A DNA stretch of 64,000 bases, from the NCBI GenBank assembly GCA_030015575.1, contig JASDDO010000001.1:517509772-517573771 (forward strand), in the 5' to 3' direction. The notes below the pieces were generated by a model that was not told the DNA's origin, ran no database searches, and was given only the letters and a program-made list of their open reading frames with translations. How positions within the stretch are numbered: position 1 is the stretch's first letter; every line of letters starts with the position of its first letter. Source of the DNA: Agapanthus africanus (Eukaryota; Streptophyta; Magnoliopsida; Asparagales; Amaryllidaceae). This document shows, one piece after another, positions 35,303 to 47,790 of this stretch. Made by a program: the position numbers and the translations under genes.

Positions 35303-37249
35303 TGCATACAACCTTTGTAGTTCGAGTCCTTCTCTTCTAAAGCTCCGGGTTGAAGTCCACGTGACTCTACAAGGCTCCTCTTCGAGTTTAACGACCCTCC
35401 TTCGTGATCTTCGCGCCAAAGACGATCCACCCGAAGTCCCTCTAGCCCAAGCTAACTCTACACTAAACTCCTTTAGTGTAGCAAATACACCACACCAAAT
35501 TGCTAGTTTGGTGTAGGATGGTGAAGTAGGGGATGTTAAAATCTCACAAGATTGTGTACAAGCTTCATGATTCACATCTTATGTGAGGGTTGAACCTTGA
35601 ACCATGACATTTGAAGAGGAAGATGAAGCTAGAGAGCAACCATGGGAGCAACTCAAGAAAAATGGTTAAGTGTTGAGAATGAGACTAGAATGAATGGCAA
35701 CTCTTGACCCCCACTCATTCAAGCATAGAATTTTGCAATATAAAATTGCAACCATGCTTGAATAGTGAGTCAAGATGAATAAACTATGAATAAAGCCCAT
35801 GCTTGCAACCATGCTCTCATTTTCCACCTCTTTTTCTATTTTTCTCAAAAATAGAAATCATGTCATGCTTCATTATATATATATATATATATTATGAAGA
35901 ATAATTAGTGAACTAATGATATTAGTTAAGATATAATTATATCACATATAATGTATATCACATTATTAAATCAACACTTGATTAAATAATCCGGTTATAT
36001 CACATATGACCGACTAATATCATATATCTGTATATCATATTATCAAATCAACACTTGATTCGACAATCGGGTTATATCACATATAACCGAACCGATAACA
36101 GATAACTGCCAGATTACAATACGGTATCACATACACATATTTAATCGGGCCCACACACATATCACATATGTGTCCTACTTCGATTCGCTTGAACCAGGAA
36201 ACTTCTGTGTGGGACTCTGAAGACTCGTCAATACGCCAGCAGTAGGTGATGATCACATCAATCACCTACAAGCTGTCAGCGGTACTAGCTGGACGTAACG
36301 GCTATCCGGGTATTGAGCGATATGAAGATCAACAAGCAAGTTCGTCCATGCTCTCCATGAAACCTATCAGTAACACTACCGTACAGTCCGGTCTCTTCGT
36401 CTGATCTATCGCATATCATGTCTAGGGGTAGTAAACGTCAGTCCCCAGTAACGTGATAAGTCATGCTGATGTCTGGCCTATAACGGTTCGAGAAATTACT
36501 GATAACACTTATCAGTAAATCTCGGCAGCAGCCCTGGCCAGGGACTTCCAGTTATAGCCAATCGAGCATAGCGTAACATCAACCCCCAATACCAAGAGAG
36601 ACGAAACCCCTCCTATCGCTCATTGCCTCTATGCGACTCGGGACTGTACCCAAAGTCCACCTGTTTGCACGACTCCTTTGAGCCGTGGTAGGGAGGAAAT
36701 CAAAGCATAGTGGGAGCCACACAAGACTCTATGACGATCTCGACTAACCTGTACTAGTGTCACCAGAGGACTACTATCTGACGATAGGTATACCACCACA
36801 TAGAACTCCTCGGCGAGTCCTGTTCGGTGTACCCATTCTTTAATGAGCACTTGTGTACAATCTTTGATGTCACACACCAATGGTTGTGGGATCAACCATC
36901 ATCCTTTAAGGGACAAGAAACATACACACTAGTCTACTCTGGAATATCGATGCCCTAGTCTAGATATTCCCACGACTAGGAACTAATTAAAGGATGTACT
37001 TTTGGACCACCCTGGCCCCACTAGTATGATCTCATCATAATCCTGGTAGTCAAGTAAATATCCTAAGGTCTTTATCAACATGTGTGAGCAAGACAGTAAA
37101 GAATACCAGTCAATATGTTAAGATAAAGAGTAACCAGATAGCATACTATCATGTCAAGCAAGAAAGTCCTCTATATATATGTCCAAGCATCCACTATAAT
37201 ATACATCACATGTACAATAATGGCCTCTAGAGCATACATATTCCTAACA
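35303..37249 (-). repeat. 3' LTR of Copia M
   Basis: Sense start TGTTAGGAATATGTATGC on the right (37249), leftward to about 35303. It is shorter at the sense 3' end than the 5' LTR. It includes a TA run near 35875-35892 and AATCAACACTTGATT palindromes. Confidence 0.8.
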
Positions 37250-37261
37250 ATCTCCCATTTG
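37250..37261 (-). other. Polypurine tract of Copia M
   Basis: Minus-strand CAAATGGGAGAT abuts the 3' LTR, as in E. Confidence 0.85.
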
Positions 37262-37299
37262 CACTAAGGCCAGTTGTTGTAGTATCTCATACCCAACGT

Positions 37300-40210
37300 C
37301 CCAAAAGTCTCTCGAATAGCATCTGGGGGATGGCCTCGGTGAGTGGATCTGCTGTGTTATCCTCTGTGTCAATTCTCCTTACATCGATCCCCCGGAGATC
37401 AACTATCTCTCTGATCAGGTGATACTGTCTAAGAATATGTCTGGATCGCTGACGGGACCGGAGTTCCTAGGCCAAATCCACATCTCCATTGTCATCACAA
37501 TACACAGGTATTGGATGCCAAATGGTAGGAACCTAGTTCATCTTATGAACTTTATTCATCCAGACAACCTCTTTGGCAGCATTGTTGGTAGCGATGTAAT
37601 TAGCCTCTATCAACGAGTCTGCTACGGTATATAGCTTGGAACCCTTCCAACATACCACCCCTCCACCGAGGATGAAGACAAAACCCGAGACTGACTTTCA
37701 GTCATCCTTATCACTCTGGAAGCTCGAATCGTTAAAGGACTCCATCTGGAGTGCACCGTTATCATACACCAAGAACATATATTTAGTCCTTTTCAAGCAC
37801 TTAAGAATGTTCTTCAGCTGTCCAGTGGTTTTCCTACAGATCTTTTCGATACTTATTCACAACACCTAGTGAGTAAGCTACATCTGGTCTGGTACATAAC
37901 ATCGCATACATGATTGACCCGTCTACCAAAGTATAGGGTATCCCTTGTATGCGAGCCCTCTCAAAATCAGTCTCGAGAGACATCTCTTTAGAGAGAGTGA
38001 CTCCTAAACAAGCGAGTACATTACCACGCTTAGAATCATCCATACTAAAGCCCTTTAGCATGGTGTCTATGTATCTGGATTGGGACAATCCCAAATCCAT
38101 TTAGATCTATCTCTATAGATCTATATCCCAGGATGTATGAGGCATCATTTAGATCTTCATGGAGAACCTGTGTGATAAGAGAAGCTTGACCGGGTGTAGC
38201 ATAGGAACACCCTTTCCTATCAAGAGTATGACATCCGCGTACAATACAAGGAAGACAACCATACTCTCTACAACCTTCTTATTTATACATGGTTCATCTA
38301 CCTTTTTGATGAAGTCAAACTCTTTGACATCTTCATTAAAACAGATGTTCCATCTCCGCAATGCCTGCTTCAACCCGTAGATGGATTTAAGCAACCTACA
38401 CATGCTTCCGCTGCTCCCACTGTCTATGAAGTCCTCTGGCAGTATCATATATACGCTCTCTTCTAAATAACCATTTAGAAAAGCGGTTTTGACGTGCAGT
38501 CTGCCAGATATCATAGTCATGGTATGCAGCGATGGCAAGTAGGATCCTGATGGACTTAAGCTTAGCGACAAGTCTAGCTTTGAAAGTCTTAACTTTTCCA
38601 TCTACACCAATTTATCTTTCTCAAAGATCCTCTTGCTCTCGATGGGTTTTACCCCTTCACGACAACATGCAAAGTCAACACTTTGCTGATGTATATGGAT
38701 TCCATCTCAGATCGCATAGCATCCAGCCATTTCATATAGTCTCCACTTGTGATGGCCTGCTCGAAACTAGTTGGGTCATCATCTCCGTGATGCAACCCTC
38801 GCTCCCACCGTCTACTAGAAAACCGAAGTATCTCTCAGGTGGATGAGGAACCCAACTAGATCTTCGGAGTGGCTTCGGTTCGTCAGGGACTATTGAATCC
38901 TCCGGTTCCACCAAATCGTCAGTTATAGTTTGCTTTGCTGGAATTACTTCCAGTTCTACCTCATCGCCACTAATTTCTTCCACAAGAAATTCCTTTTCTA
39001 AAAAGGTGGCATGTCGAGAAACAAAACATCTTTTGTTCCTCAGTATGGTAGAAGATATCCCCTCGCGAATGGTTGGGATATCCTACAAACTTGCACAGAA
39101 CAGACCTTACCTCGAGCTTGTCCGGATTTTTCTTTTCAACATAAGCCGGACAACCCCATATCTTAACTCGTTTAAGAGATGGTCTCTTCCCATTCCATAT
39201 CTTATATGGAGTGGTAGGCAACAGATTTGATCGGAACTCTATTCAATAGGTATGCATCTTCTCAAATGCATGTCCCTGAAAGGAAATAGGCAACTCAGCA
39301 ATACTCATCATAGAGCGCACCATATTTCATAGGGTGCGATTCCTCCATCTCGATATACCGTTGTGTTGTGGTTTATATAGAGGAGTAAACTGAGAGAGAA
39401 TCTCATTCTCTTTCGAGTAGTCTCGGAATTCCATGCTCCGGTATTCTTCTCCCCGATCATATCGATGGATTTAAATACCTTTTCCTATATGGTTCTCATA
39501 TTCGTACTTATATTCCTTGAAATTCTCAAAAGATTCAGATTTGTATTTCAACAAGAACACATGTCCGTATCTTGAGAGAATATCCGTGAATGTAATAAAG
39601 TACGAGGAACCATCTCTGGCATGTGTAGACATAAGACCGCATACATCACCATGTATCTGTCTAAGAGTTCAGTAGCTCTTTTTCCGTTTCTAGTAAACGG
39701 ATATTTGGTCACCTAGTCTTTGAGACATGACTGGCAATTTCATAAGATGTAAATTCGATTGGATTCAAATATGCATCCTTATGGAACTTAAGCTAGTCTT
39801 GTTTCATCGAAATGACCCAGTCTACAATGCCACAAGAAGACTTCGTTCATTTCTAAACTATTGCTCTTGTGTGTGTTCTGTATGTTTAGAACTATAGTTT
39901 GATTCAGAACGTATACACTGTTATACAACATACTTTACCCAATCAACACTTGATTTAGGAAAATATTCACAATATTTATTGGTACAAAATAACAGTCGCT
40001 AAGAATCAATGTATTACCAGTTGGTAACACTGGGTGATATTTGCCAACTGCTTTGCTACAACAATTGCACCATTCTCTACTACTAGAGACATATCACCTT
40101 TTCCCACTTCTCCACCTGTCTATAGCCCATTTAACAAAATTACATGTGTGGGATCCTGATCCGGTATCCAATACCCAGGATGTAGAGGTAAACTGAGAAA
40201 CAGTTCTTGG
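37300..40210 (-). pseudogene. Copia pol remnant of element M
   Basis: Minus strand, from right to left: protease with SWVLDTGSGSHTCN near 40140-40185; integrase (about 39000-39850) with YFITFTDILSRYGHVFLLKY; the linker with RSSWVPHPPERYFGF (about 38820-38865); RT (38149-38640) with KTAFLNGYLEESVYM, SIYGLKQALRRWN and VLYADVILLIGK; then SIMYAMLCTRPDVAYSLGVV (37870-37935) leading into RNase H. These are Angela/Tork hallmarks. The element is broken at several points but better preserved than B. Confidence 0.85.
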
Positions 40211-40856
40211 TAACGAACACACCCGAAGACAATGCATCAACATGCTTTTTTCGTTTGGATAGCGTAGGAATCCGAATATTTCCCTATTCCTTGCTTATGA
40301 CAAACATAAGACAGAGCAGAACCTAACCCAGTATAATAAGTAAGTTCGGTCAATACATCCATATTATTATCTTGATTAAGGCATGTCATTGGTCGCTACC
40401 AGGAGAGAGAAGGATAATCACTTTGCGTACGCTCTTCTTTGCAAGATTGGATTGGTTATTATCTTATCTAATTAGGATGGCTCCCACTGTTTTTATCAAA
40501 TCTTCCTTCAAACCCTAAAAGGTGAGATTAACCGGGATTAATTACACCCTACAGGTTCGCCAATCATTTGGCCAGGAAGGTATCAGTACACCGAGGGAGA
40601 TTCCTCGTGCTTTCGCATGGACCTAATTAAAATAAATCTCGTTTACCCAGAGGCATAACCCCATTGACATCTTTCTAGACACCTACTTGATCGGCTAATT
40701 GTAAAGTACAAATTCTCTCAGGAGTAACTCTTACTCGTAGTGGGTATCGGGATCCAACTTTCATATAGAAGGTATGCAATCTCATTGCAAATTTCAACAT
40801 TTGAAATTCCCGATAATGGTTTTTACCCCTAGCAACTTATGGCATTGGCTATGGTC

Positions 40857-41045
40857 AACAAATTATAAGTGCTAGTCAAGTTCAACCCGTCATTTCTTGA
40901 TTGAATTAAACCCACCTGTGCGACCTTTGGCTAAGGTCAACAAAGCCGCACGACTACCCTAATCCAATCGCATCACATGCTGCAGACAATCACTAATTAG
41001 CTACCGCACACTACGCCTTGGCTATGGTCAACAAACGTAGCACGA
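40857..41045 (-). repeat. Three near-palindromic motifs, leader of M
   Basis: Plus-strand TTGGCTATGGTCAACAAA-type copies near 40854, 40925 and 41026. The middle one keeps GACCTTTGGCTAAGGTC. They match A, B and E. Confidence 0.6.
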
Positions 41046-41170
41046 ATACTAAATAGTACTTATCTGAAATGACGGAGGGCTACGCAGGTTTTTAAGAAAA
41101 CCATGAACGTAATGAACTTGATATCGTTGTAGAATCTAGTGATTTTGAAAAGGGAGTGTTATTTAGGCTT

Positions 41171-41426
41171 TTGCTAGTTTCGTTAAAGTGGTCACTCCCG
41201 GTGAAGGGATCTCAGCTCTTTCCTCATTGAATGAGATGCAGGATATTCAGGAATACCACTATGCAAAGCAAGAACTATAGAAGAAAAAAAAACCGAGTGA
41301 GTTGTAGCATTTGCTAGTTTCGCTAAAGTGGTCACTCCCGGTGAAGGGATCTCGGCTTTTTCTTCATCGAATGAGGTGCTGGATATTCATTAAGGAATAC
41401 CACTATGCAAAGCAAAAACTAGAGCT
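41171..41426 (-). repeat. Tandem hairpin block in leader of M
   Basis: Two units, 41171-41280 and 41311-41426, about 85-90% alike. Each holds GTCACTCCCGGTGAAGGGAT and a CCTCATTC-type hairpin. The duplication is shared with E. Confidence 0.8.
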
Positions 41427-41561
41427 ACCCTTTTTGAAAATTTGATTCTACAATATCTTTAGATTTCTTTCTTTTCATTAATCTCATTAATGAAGTCCCA
41501 TCATTTAATGTTTCCTAAACATTACAGAAAAATGAAACGAAAATAGAATGTATGCTTATAC

Positions 41562-41644
41562 CATCCGTATTCGCCACGGGACCCCGTCATGCACCGTTAG
41601 GTTACTTAACTACTGGCAGAGCGGGGGCTGGACTAGCGCGGATG
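41562..41644 (-). other. Conserved double hairpin in leader of Copia M
   Basis: The outer arms CATCCGT and GCGGATG are still close. One inner arm CCGTTAG (plus strand 41594-41600) is intact and its partner CTACTGG has drifted in this copy. The site is homologous to those in A, B and E. Confidence 0.6.
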
Positions 41645-43117
41645 CAAAACATAAGCAACGTTTATTATATATCATATATATAATATTTCATTCGTCTCAC
41701 GCGGTTATATGATCAACAGCATAGAAATTAGCGGCAGAAGCAACATATGAAATATTGGATATAGTAGGATGTCCATGTTTTAAATTTAGCCAATAATGTA
41801 AAACACGGATTCCACAGTCGTGATGAATAGCCAAACCCACATCCCTAGACCCCTACGAGAGCGGCAAGTAACCCTGCCAATTCTAGAGTTAGGAGACCCG
41901 GTCTCAACTCCTTGAGATGGTTTCCCACTGTACTCTAGAACCCGGTTACTTGTGCTCCCTGCCTTGGGTCTATCCTAACGCGAAGAAGTAAATAATATAC
42001 AACAGTGGTGACATCATCCTCAACCCGGAAGTGCCCCAATAAAAGAATATTACATACAGATTTTACATGAATGAAAATAAAAACCCTCATCTCATATAAA
42101 ACCCCTCCGGCTATTCTTTTACGACGATCCAATAAATCATATCAATAGCAACACATGACATCACATATCATCAACGTAAGCAAATATGCGTATCTCTAAA
42201 CCTCGTTGACATATAGCAACGAGATTGGGATACCCCACATATTACACTTACGGTCGCAGAAAAGAAACAGAAAACTACAATGATTAGAATCCGCAATATC
42301 CTTAGACATCATAAACCCGGAATATCTCATATTCCGGATTTCATGCCTAACATGTAAAACCTGCATTTTAGTCTCAAATTAAAAACACTTTTCAATTGGT
42401 TGTCGGATAATTCAACAAGATTCCTGACTTAATGATCGCGTACAATACGCAATTGCAACGGAGTTTTGATCCGAATCAAAACTTCGTTGCAATCAATCAA
42501 TTGAGAGTAAATGGCTCGCTTTACAATATACTAACTAGTTTTCATAAAACTAATTAATTTGGATTCTAATAATTGTATCACACATCACAAATCTTGTAAA
42601 GTAACCGCGACATTAGAATTCCGCATGCAATTAGCAAACTAAACTAATTTTTCCAACACTTGAAAAATCAATGAGCTAAAGTTTCAAAACCTATCGTTTT
42701 AAGCCAATCCGGGAGTCGAAACGAACTCGAAACTCGTCCGAATATTCCAGGGGGTGAAGACCCACAAAAAAGTATCGAATGGGGGGCTTAGAGGGGGTAC
42801 CCCACCCCTGAGGCCACCACGAGGTGGCCAGAAGGTGAGGCAGACCCGAAACTGCCTATGGTGGGGCAGTTTCGGGTCCCCACCGCCAAGACCATATTGT
42901 GGTGGTCTTAGGGAGTGGGCCCAGTCGTTCGGTCCCCCCTGGGTGTCCCTGGGGTTTGCACGCTCTAACCCGCGGATTCTCGGTTCAAACCGTGAGCCCG
43001 CGGGGTGTGCAAATAACTCAAAACATCAATTTCGAAACTGTTTTTATCGGCAGTTTTTGCGCAACAAAAACGGTGGATTTCTATCGTCGCTACAAGTTAC
43101 CCTAATGTTCTAGCTTG

Positions 43118-43129
43118 GCTCTGATACCA
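43118..43129 (-). other. Primer-binding site of Copia M
   Basis: Minus-strand TGGTATCAGAGC directly after the LTR end TTTCA: a perfect initiator Met-tRNA-type site. Confidence 0.93.
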
Positions 43130-43837
43130 TGAAAGTCTACCTTAACACCACCATGAGGTTCTAGACGTATCAAGTATGCCACATTTTAATTTTTATTAGG
43201 TGCTAAGTTAGACTAACAAGATCATTACTAGATTTTTAAGGTTTGCCTTTGTGCTGTGATTAAAACCAAGAGAAGAAAAGAGCATACAACATTTATAGTT
43301 CGAGTCATTCTCTTCTAAAGCTCTGGGTTGAAGTCCACGTGACTCTACAAGGCTCTTCTTCGAGTTGAACGACCCTCCTTCGTGATCTTCGCGCCAAAGA
43401 CGATCCACCCGAAGTCCCTATAGTCCAAGTTAACTCTACACTAAACTCCTTTAGTGTAGCAAACACACTAGTTTGGTGTGGGATGGTGATGTAGGGGATG
43501 TTAAAATCTCACAAGATTGTGTATAAGCTTCATGATTCACATCTCATATGAGGGTTGAAGCTTGAACCATGACATTTGAGGAGGAAGATGAAGCTAGAGA
43601 GCAACCATCGGAGCAACTCAAGAAAAATGGCTAAGTGTTGAGAATGAGACTAGAATGAATGGCAACTCTTGACCCCCACTCATTCAAGAATGGAATTTTG
43701 CAATATAAAATTGCAATCATGCTTGAATAGTGAGTCAAGATGAATAAAATATGAATAAAGCCCATGCTTGCAACCATGCTCTCATTTTCCACCTCTTTTT
43801 CTATTTTTCTCAAAAATAGAAATCATGTCATGCTTCA

Positions 43838-43871
<34 letters not shown>

Positions 43872-44951
43872 TATATATATCATGAAGAATAATTAGTGAG
43901 CTAATGATAATAATTAGTGAGCTAATGATATTAGTTAAGATATAATTATATCACATATAATGTATATCACATTATTAAATCAACACTTGATTTAATAATC
44001 CGGTTATATCACATATGACCGACTAATATCATATATCCATATATCACATTTTCAAATCAACACTTGATTCAACAATCTGGTTATATCACATATAACCGAA
44101 CCGATAACAGATAACTGCCATATTACAATATGGTATCGCATACACGTATTTAATCGGGCCCACACACATATCACATATGTGTCCTACTTCGTTTCGCTTA
44201 AACCAGGAAACTTCTGTGTGGGACTCTAAAGACTCGTCAATACGCCAGCAGTAGGTGATGATCACATCAATCACCTACAAGCCGTCAGCGGTACTAGCTG
44301 GACGTAACGGCTACCCGGGTATTGAGCGATATGAAGATCAACAAGTAAGCTCGTCCATACTCTCTATGAAGCCTATCAGTAACACTACCGTACAGTCCGA
44401 TCTCTTCATCTGATATGTCGCATATCATGTCTAGGGGTGGTAAACGTCAGTCCCCGGTAACGTGATAAGTCAAGCCGATGTCTGGCCTATAACGGTTCGA
44501 GAAACTACTGATAACGCTTATCAGTAAATCTCGGCAGCAGCCCTGGCCAGGGACTTCTAATTATAGCCAATCGAGTATAGCGCAACATCAACCCCCAATA
44601 CCGGGAGAGACGAAACCCCTCCTATCGCTCATTGCCTCCATGCGACTCGGGACTGTACCCAAAATCCACCTGTTTGCACGACTCCTTTGAGCCATGGTAG
44701 GGAGGAAATCAAAGCATAGTGGGAGCCACACAAGACTCTATGACGATCTCGGGTCTACAGACTAACCTGTACCAGTGTCTCCAGAGGACTGCTATCTGAC
44801 GATAGGTATACCACCACATAGGAGTCCTCGGCGAGTTCTGTTCGGTGTACCCATTCTCCAATGAGCACCTGTGTACAATCTTTGATGTCACACACTAATG
44901 GCTGTGGGATCAACCATCACCCTCTCAGGGACAAGAAATGTACATACTAGT
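43130..44951 (-). repeat. 5' LTR of Copia M, interrupted by Tat element L
   Basis: Left end TGAAAGTCTACC. It lines up with the 3' LTR (35303-37249) to the ACTAGT site, where L begins at 44952. The remaining 250 bp or so of the LTR should lie beyond L and K, outside the window. A TA run lies at 43841-43880. Confidence 0.85.
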
Positions 44952-45999
44952 TGTTCGCCGCCGAAAACAGAGACGAAACCGCGTAGGTCGTCTTGCCTGA
45001 ATTTGAGGGCAGATGCTATTTGGTTTTATCCGTCCACCTCTCCGAAGATGCCAAGTTGATTTATGGCACCGTATATTGAAGGTTTAAACAGATGCGGCCA
45101 TTGTAGCCGACTTCGTCAGATTCCCCCTCGTGTACGAGGGGTTTTTGATTGTAGGGACGCTCTTCCCTGCAGGCGCAAGCCCCTGCAGTTAATTACGCTA
45201 CCGCATCGTGGTAACCGCTTTCTCCTTCTCCAGATGGCCACTTCGTGTTGTATGTGTTTGTTTTGTTTTTGGTTGCCCATGGATTGTATACGAAGACTAA
45301 TTTATATTGTCGCCCGTAGGACATGGATTAGTCCAAATCCGTATTTTCTTAGATTTGGGTTTGGGTTGGTTTAAGGATCGTTAATCTTGTTTCAGATTAA
45401 GATCAACTTAAACGTTTTTTGAGGATATGTTAATCTAATTTTAGACTAAGATCTACTCAACGGGATTTTGGATCTTTTAGATCCAACGAAAGAGTATTTG
45501 GACTCTATCGTTTTAGTTTAGGGACATTGCGGTCCATTGGGTTTAAGGACATCGTAGTCCATGGAGTTTAAAGACATCATAGTCTGTGTTTAAAGACATC
45601 ATGGTCGAGTTTAAAGACATCATAGTCTGTGGGGTTTAAAGACATCATAGTCAATAAAGTTTCTGGTTGTCGGGACCCGCCACCTCTCTAAAAACGTTGA
45701 AGAATTACAACGACTCATATCAAAGGTGTGAAGAGATGTACCCTTGAACCGATGTTGGTTAAGATCTGTAGTCAAGATTTGGGACTAAGACCAATTAAAG
45801 AGATTGTAAGCACATGGTCTCAGTTAATCTGAATTGAGGACTTATGGCCAACTTGGGCTCAGTCCACTCAGATTTGAATAAAATGTTGAACATTTGTTTG
45901 GGCTCAGTCCCTTTTGGTTCAATAATGCTGAGCATTAATTTTGGTTCTGACACCCTTCTTTATTTTGTTTTTTATTGGGTGCTGAACACTCTTTACGGC

Positions 46000-46640
46000 G
46001 CAGAGCGCTTTAAGTAAAGAACAATGTATTCCTTCAGCGCACACATGAGGAGCACGTGGTGCGCTTGGCGCTAAGCGCCAAACCTGGAGCGCTAAGGCGC
46101 TTCTTGTAAAATAGCGCACACATGAAGAGCACGTGGTGTGCTTGGTGCTGAGCGCCAGACCTGGAGCGCTAAGGCGCTTCTTATGAAATGGCGCATACGT
46201 GAGGAGCACGTGGTGCACTTGGCGCTGAGCGTCAGTCAATGAATGCAGAGCGCTCTTCTAAAATAGTGCCCACGTGTGGAACATATGGAGCGCTTGGCAC
46301 TGATCGCCAGACTTGGAGCGCTAAGGCGCTTTTTGTAAAATAGCGCACACGTGAGGAGCACGTGGTGCGCTTGGCGCTGAGCGCCAGACCTTGAGCGCTA
46401 AGGCGCTTCTTATGAAATGGCGCACACGTGAGGAGCACGTTGTGCGCTTGGCGCTGATCGCCAGTCAATGAATGCAGAGCGCTCTTATAAGATAGTGTCC
46501 ACGTGAGGAACACGTGGAGCGCTTGGCACTGATCGCCAGACTTGGAGTGCTAAAGCGCTTCTTATAAAATAACGCTTGGAGCGCTGGGCGCCGAGCGCCA
46601 AACTTGGAGCGCTGAGGCACTCCTTTTTTTAAATTGGAAT
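46000..46640. repeat. AGCGCT / CACGTG higher-order repeat in LTR L
   Basis: About seven units of roughly 78 bp, each with GCACGTGG, GCGCTTGGCGCTGAGCGCCA and GAGCGCTAAGGCGCTTCTT, then a short AT-rich spacer. Every third unit carries the variant CAGTCAATGAATGCAGAGCG, so there is a larger period of about 235 bp. The words are mostly palindromic. Long frames in this array are products of the repeat. Confidence 0.85.
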
Positions 46641-46659
46641 GCTAAGGCTCTTCTTTGGT

Positions 46660-47345
46660 AGTTCTGATTAATTTTGTGCTCTGAGAATTAAATTCTCGTT
46701 CATAAGAGACTTTGTCTCATAGATCTAAGAACTAAGTTCTTCTTTTTTCTGATGAGATGCTGCGCTCTCTTTGTTTTTGTAAAAAAAACCTTGTCTTATG
46801 GATCTGTGATCTAGAAAAAGAACTGAGTTCTTATGATGTGAGAGTTAAACTCTCAAAAGTCGAAAAGATATTATGATCTCACTTATTATCATTTACCTTG
46901 AAGAAAATTTCTTCTTCTTAAAGCTTGCTCTTCTTTTTTCTTTTTTGAGAACTTGAAGTTTATGGAGGGTTCCTCTGTGTAAGACTTGAAGTCTTGGGCC
47001 CTTTATATAGGGGTGGCTGATTTGTTGAATCAGTTAAGAAAATTTTTCTCTGATTGATTTGGGGATGTTTCCCTACCATTGGATCTTTGATCCTAGGACT
47101 TCTGTTTTACAGAAGGCAATCTTCTTGTTTTTAACAAGATTGGGAAAATATTTTCCCATACAGAACTTATTCTGTATCTTGGTGATTTTTAATAACCATT
47201 GGATCTTTGATCCAACGGTGTTCTAATTTACAGAGCACAATCTTTCCTGTTTGGAAAGATTTGAGGAGTATTTTCTCAACAGAATTTTATTCTGGTAATT
47301 TGATGATTTTTAATCATCTTCGTTGGATTTTGATCCAAGGGTGGA
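46660..47345. repeat. Chain of different short palindromes in LTR L
   Basis: A run of unrelated inverted repeats of 11-19 bp, each with its own sequence: GAGAATTAAATTCTC, AGAACTAAGTTCT, ACAGAACTTATTCTGT, GGATCTTTGATCC, GATGATTTTTAATCATC and others. They flank the TATA box on both sides. Confidence 0.75.
47002..47009 (-). promoter_or_regulatory. TATA box of LTR L
   Basis: Minus-strand CCCCTATATAAAGGGCCC, in GC-rich flanks, 2 kb from the LTR end. It is matched by CCTATAAATAGG in LTR K. Confidence 0.6.
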
Positions 47346-47374
47346 GAACATTTAGTTCTAGCACTTGGCGCTCT

Positions 47375-47640
47375 CGTTCTTTGAACGTGAGGCGCTGCCT
47401 CGGAGTCTTTGACTCTTAGCGCTGGCGCTCCTGGCACAGCGCTCTCGTGCTTTGCACGTGAAGCGCTGTCTTGGAGTCTTTGACTCTTAGCGTTGACTCT
47501 TAGCGCTGGCGCTCCTGGTGCTAGCGCTCTCGTGCTTTGCACGTAAGGCGCTGCCTCAGAGTCTTTGACTCTTAGCGCTGGCGCTCTTGGCGCGAGCGCT
47601 CTCGTTCTTTGCACGTAAGGTGCTGCCTCAGTTTAAATTT
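47375..47640. repeat. Second AGCGCT array in LTR L (U3 side)
   Basis: Four units of about 65-75 bp with CTTAGCGCTGGCGCTC, GAGTCTTTGACTC and GTGCTTTGCACGT, all palindromic or nearly so, upstream of the L TATA box in the minus-strand sense. Confidence 0.8.
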
Positions 47641-47683
47641 CAAACTTTGAACCGACCATTGCTCTGATTGGGGGAAACAAATG

Positions 47684-47694
47684 CCCCCCCATCG
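47684..47694 (-). other. Polypurine tract of element L
   Basis: Minus-strand CGATGGGGGGG, four bases before the LTR start. It supports reading 44952-47679 as a 3' LTR. Confidence 0.65.
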
Positions 47695-47782
47695 TTACGC
47701 TCACATGGTCTACACGTGAGTGTAGCGGTGGCAGCTTTTCCACCGTTAGATCAACCTGGAAGTTGGATCGACTTCCCCTGCC

Positions 47783-47790
47783 TATAAATA
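47783..47790 (+). promoter_or_regulatory. TATA box of the antisense ORF in element L
   Basis: CCTATAAATAGGGCC on the plus strand, about 105 bp past the LTR, pointing away from it. It is followed by a 5' untranslated region rich in short palindromes (AGATCTTAGATCT type) and a predicted intron ending in a TTCTTCACGCAG acceptor at 48512, just before the ATG at 48518. Confidence 0.6.

Larger units (their letters stand above)
40211..43117 (-). other. Non-coding leader of Copia M, no gag recognised
   Basis: About 2.9 kb between protease and primer site with the family's blocks in order: CT tract (GA near 40401-40409 on plus), three near-palindromes (40857-41045), tandem hairpin block (41171-41426), double hairpin (41562-41644), and the GC-rich part near 42780-43010 with inverted GGTGG / CCACC words. 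No gag domain is visible. Confidence 0.7.
35303..44951 (-). mobile_element. Copia element M (Angela/Tork type), broken, 5' LTR cut by element L
   Basis: A minus-strand Ty1/copia element close to E. 3' LTR at 35303-37249, polypurine tract 37250-37261, pol remnants 37300-40200, leader to 43117, primer site 43118-43129, 5' LTR from 43130 rightward. The 5' LTR is entered by Tat element L at 44951/44952. The two LTRs are about 95% similar by eye, so M is clearly older than E. The coding body is broken at several points. The left LTR lies directly on the internal start of element N. Confidence 0.87.
44952..47679 (-). repeat. 3' LTR of Tat element L
   Basis: 2728 bp. The sense start TGTTTCCCCCAATCAGAG (right) parallels LTR K's TGTTTCCTGATT, and the sense end GGCGGCGAACA (left) parallels K's GGAGGGGAACA. 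It shares with J and K the CTTCGGAG, TGGCACCGTATA and CTGCAGGCGCAAG blocks, a GGACCCGCCAC-type block and GGAC/GTCC repeats. The middle is replaced by arrays of AGCGCT words. Confidence 0.8.

Noticed and set aside
45919-46513. Two minus-strand frames of 106 and 93 codons with repeated motifs
   Set aside because: They follow the AGCGCT higher-order repeat in LTR L and contain no known domain.
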